Shown here piece by piece: positions 10,410 through 23,000 of a DNA stretch of 64,000 nt. Below the pieces are notes generated by a model. It was not told the DNA's origin and ran no database searches. It saw only the letters and a program-made list of their open reading frames with translations. The stretch comes from Mercurialis annua. Lineage: Eukaryota; Streptophyta; Magnoliopsida; Malpighiales; Euphorbiaceae. Where the stretch lies: positions 23,544,628 through 23,608,627 of the forward strand of contig NC_065576.1 in the NCBI RefSeq assembly GCF_937616625.2, written 5' to 3'. Within the stretch, counting starts at the first letter, position 1; every line of letters starts with the position of its first letter. Position numbers and translations under genes: made by a program.

Positions 10410-13400
10410 GCCAAACGTTTACAAACGTTACGATACAAAACCAAACGTTTCACCTTTTTAATGATTTATGCCAAACGTTTACAAACGTTATGAGAAAAAA
10501 CCAAACATTTCACTTTTCTAGCGATTTAATCCAAATGTTTACAAACGTTACGAAATAAATCCAAACATTTCACCTTTTTTGTGATTTAAGCCAAACGTTT
10601 ACCAACATTACAAAACAAATCCAAACGTTTCACGTTTTTAGCAATTTAAACCAAACGTTTACAAACGCTACGAAAAAAATCGAAACGTTTCAAGTTTTTG
10701 GCGATTTCAGCCAAACGTTTACATAGGTTACGAAATAAATCCAAACCATTCCGCTTTTTAGCGATTTAAGCCAAACGTTTACAAAGATTACGAAACAAAT
10801 CCAAACGTTTACAAAGGTTACGAAACAAATCCAAACGTGTCTCCTTTTTAGCAATTAAAGCCATACGTTTACAAACGTTACGAAACAATTGCAAATGTTT
10901 CACCTTTTTAGCGATTTAAGCCAAACGTTTACAAACGTTACGAAACAAAACCAAACGTTTAAAACATTACGAAACAAATTCAAACGTTTCACATTTTTAG
11001 CGATTTAAGTAAAATGTTTACAAATGTTACAAAAAAAAGCAAGCGTTTCACCTTTTTAGCAATTTAAGCCAAACGTTTACAAACGATAAAAAACAAATCC
11101 AAGCGTTTTAGCAATTTAAGCCAAACGTTTACAAAGATTACGAAACAAATTCAAATGTTTCGCCTTTTTGGCGATTTAAGCCAAACGTTTACGAAGATTA
11201 CGAAACAAATCCAAATGTTTCACCTTTTTAGCAATTTAAGCCAAACATTAACAAACGTTACGAAACAAATCCAAGTGTTTCATATTTTTAGCAATTTAAG
11301 CCAACCGTTTACAAATATTACGAATGAAATCCAAACGATTTCCCTTTTTAGTGATTGAAGCCAAACGTTTACAAATGTTACGAAACAAATCCAAACGTTT
11401 CGAAACAAATCCAAACGGTTAATACGTTACGAAGCAAATCCAAACGATTCACCTTCTTAGCAATTTAAGCCAAACGTTTATAAACGCTACGAAACAACGC
11501 CAAACGTTTAAAAACGTTACGAAACAAATCCAAGTGTTTTACCTTTACAGCAATTTCAGCCAAACGTTTACAAACGTTACGAAACAAAACCAAACGTTTC
11601 ACCTTTTTAGCGATTTAAGCCAAACATTTTCAAACGTTACGAAACAAATCCAAACGTTTCACCTTTTTAGTGATTTAAGCCAAACGTTTACAAACGTTAC
11701 GAAACAAATCCAAGTGTTTCACCTTTACAGCAATTTAAGCCAAACATTTACAAACATTACGAAACAAAACCAAACGTTTCCCCTTTTTAATGATTTATGC
11801 CAAACGTTTACAAACGTTACGAAACAAATCCAAGCGTTTTACCTTTTTAGCGATTTAAGCCAAACGTTTACAAACGTTACGAAACAAATCCAAACGTTTG
11901 ACCTTTATAGCGATTTAACTCAAATGTTTACAAACGTTACGAAACAAATCCAAGCGTTTCACCTTTTTAGCGATTTAAGACAAACGTTTACAAATGTTAC
12001 GAAACAAATCCAAACGTTTCACCTTTTTAGCGATTAAAGCCAAATGTTTACAAACGTTACGAAACAAAACCAAATGTTTCACCTTTTTCGCGATTTAAGC
12101 CAAGCGTTTACAAACGTTACGAAACAAAACCAAACGTTTAAAACGTTTTGAAAGAAATCCAAACGTTACAAAACAACACCAAACGTTTCCCCATTTTAGC
12201 AATTTAAGCCAAACGTTTATAAACGTTGAGAAACAAAACTAAACGTTTGTAAATGTTACGAAACAAATCCAAACGTTTCACATTTTTAGTGATTTAAGCC
12301 AAAAGTTTACAAACGTTACGAACAAATCCAAACATTTAAAATGTTCCGAAACAAATCTAACCGTTTCACCTTTTTAGTGACTTAAGCTGAACGTTTAGAA
12401 AGGTTACGAAACAAAACCAATCGTTTCACCTTTTTAGCGATTTAAGCCTAACGTTTACAAACGTTACGAAACAAATCGAAACGTTTCACTATTTTAGCGA
12501 TATAAGCCAAACGTTTACAAACGTTACGAAACAAAACCAAGCGTTTAAAACATTAAGAAACAAATCCACACGTTTCACATTTTTAGTGATTTATGCCAAA
12601 CGTTTACAAACGTTAACGTTTCACCTTTTTATCGATTTATGCCAAACATTAACAAAGGTTATGAAAGAAATCCAAATGTATCACCTTTTTAGCAATTTAA
12701 GCCAAACATTTACAAACGTTACGAAATAAATCCAAGCGTTTCACCTTTTTAGTAATTTAAGCCAAACGTTTACAATTGTTACGAATGAAATCCAAACAAT
12801 TCCCCTTTTTAGTGATTGAAGCCAAACGTTTACAAATGTTACGAAACAATTCCAAACGTTTAAAACGTTACGAAGCAAATCCAAACGATTCACCTTTTTA
12901 GTAATTTAAGCCAAACATTTACAAACGTTAAGAAACAAAGCCAAACGTTTACAAACGTTACGAAACAAATCCAAGTGTTTCACCTCTACAGCAATTTCAG
13001 CCAAACGTTTACAAACGTTACGAAACAAAACACTACGTTTCACCTTTTTAGCGATTTAAGCCAAACGCTTACAAATGCTACGAAACAAATCCAAGCGTTT
13101 CACGTTTTTAGCAATTTAAGCCAAACGTTTACTAACGTTTTGAGACAAAACCAAACGTTTCACATTTTTAGCGATGTAAGCAAAACGTTTACAAACGTTA
13201 CGAAACAAATCCATAGGTTTCGCCTTTATAGCGATCGAACCCAAACGTTTACAAACATTACAAAACAAATCCAAACGTTTCACATTTTTAGCGATTTAAG
13301 CCAAATGTTTACAACCATTACGAAACAAAACCAAACATTTCACCTTTTTAGCGATTTAAGCCAAACGTTTATAAATGTTAAGAAACAAAACCAAACGTTA

Positions 13401-15105
13401 AAACATTACAAAACAAACGTTACGAAATAAATCCAAACGTTACGAAACAAAACCAAATGTTTCACCTTTTTAGCAATTTATGCTTAACGTTTACAAACGT
13501 TACGAAACAAAACCAAACGTTTCACCTTTTTAACGATTTAAGCCAAACTTTTACAAACATTACGAAACAAACGTTACGAAACAAATCCAAACGTTTACAA
13601 ACATTTTTCGAAACAAAACCAAATGTTTCCCCTTTTTAGCGATTTAAGCCAAACGTTTACAAACGTTACGAAACAAAACCAAATGTTTCACCTTTTTGGT
13701 GATTTAAGCCAAACGTTTACAAACGTTACGAAACAAATCCAAACATTTCACGTTTTTAGCGATTTAAGCCAACCATTTACAAACGTTACGAAACAAATCA
13801 AAACGTTTCATCTTTTTAGCGATTTAAGCCAAACGTTAATAAACGTTACGAAAGAAAAAAAATCAAATGATTCATCTTTTTATCGATTTAAGCCAAACGT
13901 TTACAAACATTACGAAACAAAACCAAACGTTTAAAACGTTACAAAACAATTCCAAACGTTTCCAACATTACAAAACAACACCAAACGTTTCCCCATTTTA
14001 GAAATTTTAGCCAAACGTTTATAAACGTTACGAAACAAAACCAAACGTTTGTAAACGTTACGAAACGTTTGTAAACGTTATGAAACAAATCCAAACATTT
14101 CACATTTTTAGTGATTTAAGCCAAAAGTTTACAAACATTTCGAAACAAATCCAAACGTTTCACCTTTTTAGCGATTTAAGCCGAACGTTTACAAACGTTA
14201 TGAAACAAATCCAAGCGTTTCAACTTGTTAGCAATTTAAGCCCAACATTTACAAACGTTACGAATCAAATCCAAGCATTTCACCTTTATTGCAATTTAAG
14301 CCAAACGTTTACAAATGTTACGAAACAAATCCAAGCGTTTCACCTTTTTAGTAATTTAAGCCAAACGTTTACAAACGTTATGAAACAAATCCAAATATTT
14401 CACCTTTTCAGCGATTTATGCCAAACGTTTACAAAGGTTTAGAAACAAATCCAAACGTTTCACCTTTTTAGCGATTTAAGCCAAACGTTTACAAACGTTA
14501 GAAACCAATCTAAACGTTTCACCTTTTTAGCGATTTATGCCAAACATTTACATGTGTTACGAAACAAAACCATGCGTTTAAAACGTTACGAAACAAATCC
14601 AAATGTTTCACATTTTTAGCGATTTAAGCCAAACATTTACACACGGTACGAAACAAATCAAAGCGTTTTACTCATTTAGAAATTTATGCCAAACATTTAC
14701 AAACGTTTGGAAACAAATCCAACCGTTTCACCTTTTTAGCAATTTAAGACAAATTTTAACAAACGTTGCAAAACAAATCCAAATGTTTCACCTTTTTAGC
14801 GATATAAGCCAAATGTTTACAAACATTATGAAACAAATCCAAACGTTTCACCTTTTAGAAATTTAAGCCAAAGGTTTACAAATGTTATGAAACAAAACCA
14901 AACGTTTAAAACGTTATGAAAAAAATCCAAACGTCTCCCATTTTTAGCGATTTAAGAGAAACGTTTGCAAATGCTACGAAACAAATCCAAACGTTTCACC
15001 TTTTTAGCGATTTAAGCCAAACTTTTACAAATGTCACAAAACAAATCCAAACGTTTACAAACGTTATGAAACAAAACCAGACGTTTCACCTTTTTAGCGA
15101 TTTAA
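10410..15105 (+). repeat. 4.70-kb satellite segment duplicated in tandem, copy A
   Basis: About 78 monomers are repeated directly in copy B with an offset of 4696-4697 bases. Only about ten differences are visible by eye, including a one-base gap near 12315 that changes the offset. Examples are CAAGCGTTTTA at 11834 against CAAGTGTTTTA at 16528, and a tight cluster of changes at 12370-12410. Confidence 0.93.
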
Positions 15106-18100
15106 GCCAAACGTTTACAAACGTTACGATACAAAACCAAACGTTTCACCTTTTTAATGATTTATGCCAAACGTTTACAAACGTTATGAGAAAAAACCAA
15201 ACATTTCACTTTTCTAGCGATTTAATCCAAATGTTTACAAACGTTACGAAATAAATCCAAACATTTCACCTTTTTTGTGATTTAAGCCAAACGTTTACCA
15301 ACATTACAAAACAAATCCAAACGTTTCACGTTTTTAGCAATTTAAACCAAACGTTTACAAACGCTACGAAAAAAATCGAAACGTTTCAAGTTTTTGGCGA
15401 TTTCAGCCAAACGTTTACATAGGTTACGAAATAAATCCAAACCATTCCGCTTTTTAGCGATTTAAGCCAAACGTTTACAAAGATTACGAAACAAATCCAA
15501 ACGTTTACAAAGGTTACGAAACAAATCCAAACGTGTCTCCTTTTTAGCAATTAAAGCCATACGTTTACAAACGTTACGAAACAATTGCAAATGTTTCACC
15601 TTTTTAGCGATTTAAGCCAAACGTTTACAAACGTTACGAAACAAAACCAAACGTTTAAAACATTACGAAACAAATTCAAACGTTTCACATTTTTAGCGAT
15701 TTAAGTAAAATGTTTACAAATGTTACAAAAAAAAGCAAGCGTTTCACCTTTTTAGCAATTTAAGCCAAACGTTTACAAACGATAAAAAACAAATCCAAGC
15801 GTTTTAGCAATTTAAGCCAAACGTTTACAAAGATTACGAAACAAATTCAAATGTTTCGCCTTTTTGGCGATTTAAGCCAAACGTTTACGAAGATTACGAA
15901 ACAAATCCAAATGTTTCACCTTTTTAGCAATTTAAGCCAAACATTAACAAACGTTACGAAACAAATCCAAGTGTTTCATATTTTTAGCAATTTAAGCCAA
16001 CCGTTTACAAATATTACGAATGAAATCCAAACGATTTCCCTTTTTAGTGATTGAAGCCAAACGTTTACAAATGTTACGAAACAAATCCAAACGTTTCGAA
16101 ACAAATCCAAACGGTTAATACGTTACGAAGCAAATCCAAACGATTCACCTTCTTAGCAATTTAAGCCAAACGTTTATAAACGCTACGAAACAACGCCAAA
16201 CGTTTAAAAACGTTACGAAACAAATCCAAGTGTTTTACCTTTACAGCAATTTCAGCCAAACGTTTACAAACGTTACGAAACAAAACCAAACGTTTCACCT
16301 TTTTAGCGATTTAAGCCAAACATTTTCAAACGTTACGAAACAAATCCAAACGTTTCACCTTTTTAGTGATTTAAGCCAAACGTTTACAAACGTTACGAAA
16401 CAAATCCAAGTGTTTCACCTTTACAGCAATTTAAGCCAAACATTTACAAACATTACGAAACAAAACCAAACGTTTCCCCTTTTTAATGATTTATGCCAAA
16501 CGTTTACAAACGTTACGAAACAAATCCAAGTGTTTTACCTTTTTAGCGATTTAAGCCAAACGTTTACAAACGTTACGAAACAAATCCAAACGTTTGACCT
16601 TTATAGCGATTTAAGTCAAATGTTTACAAACGTTACGAAACAAATCCAAGCGTTTCACCTTTTTAGCGATTTAAGACAAACGTTTACAAATGTTACGAAA
16701 CAAATCCAAACGTTTCACCTTTTTAGCGATTAAAGCCAAATGTTTACAAACGTTACGAAACAAAACCAAATGTTTCACCTTTTTCGCGATTTAAGCCAAG
16801 CGTTTACAAACGTTACGAAACAAAACCAAACGTTTAAAACGTTTTGAAAGAAATCCAAACGTTACAAAACAACACCAAACGTTTCCCCATTTTAGCAATT
16901 TAAGCCAAACGTTTATAAACGTTGAGAAACAAAACTAAACGTTTGTAAATGTTACGAAACAAATCCAAACGTTTCACATTTTTAGTGATTTAAGCCAAAA
17001 GTTTACAAACGTTACGAAACAAATCCAAACATTTAAAATGTTCCGAAACAAATCTAACCGTTTCACCTTTTTATTGATTTAAGCTAGACGTTTACAAAGG
17101 TTAAGAAACAAAACCAATCGTTTCACCTTTTTAGCGATTTAAGCCTAACGTTTACAAACGTTACGAAACAAATCGAAACGTTTCACTATTTTAGCGATAT
17201 AAGCCAAACGTTTACAAACGTTACGAAACAAAACCAAGCGTTTAAAACATTAAGAAACAAATCCACACGTTTCACATTTTTAGTGATTTATGCCAAACGT
17301 TTACAAACGTTAACGTTTCACCTTTTTATCGATTTATGCCAAACATTAACAAAGGTTATGAAAGAAATCCAAATGTATCACCTTTTTAGCAATTTAAGCC
17401 AAACATTTACAAACGTTACGAAATAAATCCAAGCGTTTCACCTTTTTAGTAATTTAAGCCAAACGTTTACAATTGTTACGAATGAAATCCAAACAATTCC
17501 CCTTTTTAGTGATTGAAGCCAAACGTTTACAAATGTTACGAAACAATTCCAAACGTTTAAAACGTTACGAAGCAAATCCAAACGATTCACCTTTTTAGTA
17601 ATTTAAGCCAAACATTTACAAACGTTAAGAAACAAAGCCAAACGTTTACAAACGTTACGAAACAAATCCAAGTGTTTCACCTCTACAGCAATTTCAGCCA
17701 AACGTTTACAAACGTTACGAAACAAAACACTACGTTTCACCTTTTTAGCGATTTAAGCCAAACGCTTACAAATGCTACGAAACAAATCCAAGCGTTTCAC
17801 GTTTTTAGCAATTTAAGCCAAACGTTTACTAACGTTTTGAGACAAAACCAAACGTTTCACATTTTTAGCGATGTAAGCAAAACGTTTACAAACGTTACGA
17901 AACAAATCCATAGGTTTCGCCTTTATAGCGATCGAACCCAAACGTTTACAAACATTACAAAACAAATCCAAACGTTTCACATTTTTAGCGATTTAAGCCA
18001 AATGTTTACAACCATTACGAAACAAAACCAAACATTTCACCTTTTTAGCGATTTAAGCCAAACGTTTATAAATGTTAAGAAACAAAACCAAACGTTAAAA

Positions 18101-19826
18101 CATTACAAAACAAACGTTACGAAATAAATCCAAACGTTACGAAACAAAACCAAATGTTTCACCTTTTTAGCAATTTATGCTTAACGTTTACAAACGTTAC
18201 GAAACAAAACCAAACGTTTCACCTTTTTAACGATTTAAGCCAAACTTTTACAAACATTACGAAACAAACGTTACGAAACAAATCCAAACGTTTACAAACA
18301 TTTTTCGAAACAAAACCAAATGTTTCCCCTTTTTAGCGATTTAAGCCAAACGTTTACAAACGTTACGAAACAAAACCAAATGTTTCACCTTTTTGGTGAT
18401 TTAAGCCAAACGTTTACAAACGTTACGAAACAAATCCAAACATTTCACGTTTTTAGCGATTTAAGCCAACCATTTACAAACGTTACGAAACAAATCAAAA
18501 CGTTTCATCTTTTTAGCGATTTAAGCCAAACGTTAATAAACGTTACGAAAGAAAAAAAATCAAATGATTCATCTTTTTATCGATTTAAGCCAAACGTTTA
18601 CAAACATTACGAAACAAAACCAAACGTTTAAAACGTTACAAAACAATTCCAAACGTTTCCAACATTACAAAACAACACCAAACGTTTCCCCATTTTAGAA
18701 ATTTTAGCCAAACGTTTATAAACGTTACGAAACAAAACCAAACGTTTGTAAACGTTACGAAACGTTTGTAAACGTTATGAAACAAATCCAAACATTTCAC
18801 ATTTTTAGTGATTTAAGCCAAAAGTTTACAAACATTTCGAAACAAATCCAAACGTTTCACCTTTTTAGCGATTTAAGCCGAACGTTTACAAACGTTATGA
18901 AACAAATCCAAGCGTTTCAACTTGTTAGCAATTTAAGCCCAACATTTACAAACGTTACGAATCAAATCCAAGCATTTCACCTTTATTGCAATTTAAGCCA
19001 AACGTTTACAAATGTTACGAAACAAATCCAAGCGTTTCACCTTTTTAGTAATTTAAGCCAAACGTTTACAAACGTTATGAAACAAATCCAAATATTTCAC
19101 CTTTTCAGCGATTTATGCCAAACGTTTACAAAGGTTTAGAAACAAATCCAAACGTTTCACCTTTTTAGCGATTTAAGCCAAACGTTTACAAACGTTAGAA
19201 ACAAATCTAAACGTTTCACCTTTTTAGCGATTTATGCCAAACATTTACATGTGTTACGAAACAAAACCATGCGTTTAAAACGTTACGAAACAAATCCAAA
19301 TGTTTCACATTTTTAGCGATTTAAGCCAAACATTTACACACGGTACGAAACAAATCAAAGCGTTTTACTCATTTAGAAATTTATGCCAAACATTTACAAA
19401 CGTTTGGAAACAAATCCAACCGTTTCACCTTTTTAGCAATTTAAGACAAATTTTAACAAACGTTGCAAAACAAATCCAAATGTTTCACCTTTTTAGCGAT
19501 ATAAGCCAAATGTTTACAAACATTATGAAACAAATCCAAACGTTTCACCTTTTAGAAATTTAAGCCAAAGGTTTACAAATGTTATGAAACAAAACCAAAC
19601 GTTTAAAACGTTATGAAAAAAATCCAAACGTCTCCCATTTTTAGCGATTTAAGAGAAACGTTTGCAAATGCTACGAAACAAATCCAAACGTTTCACCTTT
19701 TTAGCGATTTAAGCCAAACTTTTACAAATGTCACAAAACAAATCCAAACGTTTACAAACGTTATGAAACAAAACCAGACGTTTCACCTTTTTAGCGATTT
19801 AAGCCAAACGTTTACAAACGTTACGA
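15106..19826 (+). repeat. 4.70-kb satellite segment duplicated in tandem, copy B
   Basis: This is the direct repeat of copy A, beginning within the ACGTTACGATAC-marked monomer. It ends around 19826, where the next bases (ACGAAAAAATC) leave the copy A register and a short dimer amplification starts. Near identity marks this as a very recent unequal exchange, or an assembly duplication. Confidence 0.92.
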
Positions 19827-20040
19827 AAAAATCAAACGTTTCACCTTTTTAGCGATTTAAGCCAAACGTTTACAAACTTTATGAAACAAATCCAAACGTT
19901 TCACCTTTTTAGCGATTTAAGCCAAACGTTTACAAACGTTACGAAAAAAATCAAACGTTTCACCTTTTTAGCGATTTAAGCCAAACGTTTACAAACTTTA
20001 TGAAACAAAATCAAACGTTTCACCTTTTTAGCGATTTAAG
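19803..20040 (+). repeat. Two-monomer (about 117-bp) unit repeated in tandem
   Basis: Monomers ending ACGTTACGAAAAAATC alternate with monomers ending ACTTTATGAAACAAATCC, and the pair is repeated twice with a further half copy after it. It is a small, local and nearly perfect higher-order repeat at the right edge of the 4.70-kb duplication. Confidence 0.8.
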
Positions 20041-23000
20041 CCAAACGTTTACAAACTTTATGAAACAAATCCAAACGTTTCACCTTTTTAGTGAATTAAG
20101 CCAAACGTCTACCAACATTACAAAATAAATCCAAACGTTTCACCTTTTTAGTGATTTAAGCCAAACGTTTACAAACGTTACGCAACAAAACCAAATGTTT
20201 CACCTTTTTAGCGATTTAAGCCAAACGTTTACAAACGTTACGAAACAAAACCAAACGTTTCACCTTTTTAGCGATTTAAGCCAAATGTTTACAAACGTTA
20301 CGAAAAAACCAAATGTTTCCCTTTTTTAGCGATTTAAGCCAAACGTTTACAAAAGTTACGAAACAAATCCAAACGTTTCACCTTTTTTGTGATTTAAGCC
20401 AAACGTTTACCAACATTTCCAAACAAATCCAAACGTTTCACCTTTTTAGCGATTTAAGCCAAACGTTTACAAACGTTACGCAATTAAAACCAAATGTTTC
20501 ACCTTTTTAGCGATATATGTCAAACGTTTACAAACGTTAGGAAACCAAACAAAACGTTTAAAACGTAACGAAATAAATCCAAACGTTACAAAACAACACC
20601 AAACTTTTCCCCATTTTAGCAATTTAAGCCAAACATATATAAATGTTTCGAAACAAAACAGAACGTTTGTAAATGTTACAAAACAAATCCAAACGTTTCA
20701 CATTTTTAGTGATTTAAGCCAAAAGTTTACAAACGTTACGAAACAAATCTAAACGTTTCCCCTTTCTAGTGAATGAAGCCAAACATTTACAAACACTACG
20801 AAACAATTCCAAACGTTCGAAACAAATCCAAATGTTTCACATTTTTAACGATTTAAGCCGAACGTTTACGAAGGTTACGAAACAAATCTAAACGTTTTCC
20901 CTTTCTAGTGAATGAAGCCAAACATTTACAAACGCTACGAAACAATTCCAAACGTTCGAAACAAATCCAAATGTTTCACATTTTTAACGATTTAAGCCGA
21001 ACGTTTACGAAGGTTACGAAACAAAATCAATCGTTTCATCTTTTTAGCGATTTAAGCCAAACGTTTACAAATATTACGAAACAAATCCAAACGTTTCCCC
21101 TTTTTAGTAATTTAAGCCAAACGTTTACAAACGTTACGAAACAAATCCAAGCGTTTCAACTTTTTAGCAATTTAAACCAAACGTTCACAAACGTTACGAA
21201 ACAAATCCAAGCGTTTCACCTTATTAGCAATTTAAGCCAAACGTTTACAAACGTTATGAAACAAATCCAAGCGTTTCAACTTTTTAATAATTTAAGCCAA
21301 ATCTTTACAAACGTTATGAAACAAATCCAAATGTTTCCCCTTTTTAGCGATTTAAGCCAAACGATTACAAAGATTACGAAACAAATTCAAACGTTTCACC
21401 TTTTTGGCGATTTAAGACAAACGTTTACAAATGTTACGAAACAAATCCAAACGTGTCACCTTTTTAGAAATTTAAGCCAGACGTTTACAAACGTAAGGAA
21501 ACAATTCCAAATGTTTCACCTTTTTAGCGATTTAAGCCAAACCTTTACAAACGTTATGAAACAAAACCAAACGATTAAGACAGAACGAAACAAATTCAAA
21601 CGTTTCACATTTTTAACGATTTAAGCCAAATGTTTACAAACATTACGAAACAAAACCAAGCGTTTTATCTTTTTAGCAATTTAAGCCAAAAGTTTACAAA
21701 CTTTAAGAAACATATCCAAGCGTTTCACCTTTTTAGCAATTTAAGCTAAACGTTTACAAACGTTACGAAACAAATCGAAACGTTTCACCTTTTTAGCGAT
21801 TTAAGCCAAATGTTTACAAACGTTACGAAACAAATCCAAACGTTTCACCTTTTTAGCGATTTAAGCCAAACATTTACAAACTTTACGAAACAAATCCAAG
21901 TGTTTCAACCTTTTAGCAATTTAAGCCAAACGTTTACAAACATTACGAAACAAATCCAAGTGTTTCATCTTTTTAGCAATTTAAGCCAAACGTTTACAAA
22001 CGTTACGACACAAATCCAAACGTTTCACCTTTTTAGAGATTTAAGCCAAACGTTTACAAAGGCTACGAAACAAATCCAAACGTGTCACCATTTAAGCCAT
22101 TTAAGCCAAATGTTTACAAACGTTATGAAACAAATCCAAACGTTTCACCTTTTTAACAATTTAAGACAAACGTTTACAAACGTTACGAAACAAAACCAAA
22201 CGTTTAAAAACGTTACGAAAAAAATTCAAATGTTTCACATTTTTAGCAATTTAAACCAAACGTTTACAAATGTTACGAAACAAAACCCAGCGTTTCACCT
22301 TATTAGCAATTGAAGCCAAGCGTTTACAAACATTACAAAATAAATCCAAGCGTTTCACCTTTTTAGCTTTTTAAGTCAAACGTTTATAAACGTTACGAAA
22401 CAAATCCAAGCGTTTCACCTTTTTAGCAATTTAGACAAAACGTTTACAAACCTTACGAAACAAATCGAAACATTTCACCCTTTTAGCGATTTAATCCAAA
22501 CGTTTACAAACGTTACGAAACAAATTAAAACGTTTCACCTTTTTAGCGAACCAAACGTTTATAAACGTTACAAAACAAATCCAAACGTTTCACCCTTTTA
22601 TCGATTTAAGCCAAACGTTTACAAACATTACAAAACAAATCCAAACGGTTCACCTTTTTTGCGATTTAACCCAAATGTTTACAAACGTTATGGAAAAAAA
22701 CCAATTGTTTCACCTTTTTAGGAATTTAAGCCAAACGTTTGCAAACGTTACGAAACAAAACCAAACGTTTAAAACGTTATGAAACAAATCCAAATGTTTA
22801 CAAACGTTACAAAACAACACCAAACGTTTCCCCATTTTAGCAATTTTGGCCAAACATTTATAAATGTTACGAAACAAAACGAAATGTTTGTAATCGTTAC
22901 GAAACAAATCCAACGTTTAACATTTTTAGGGATTTAAGCCAAAGATTTGCAAACATCATGAAACAAATCCAAACGTTTCACCTTTTTAGTGATTGAAGCC

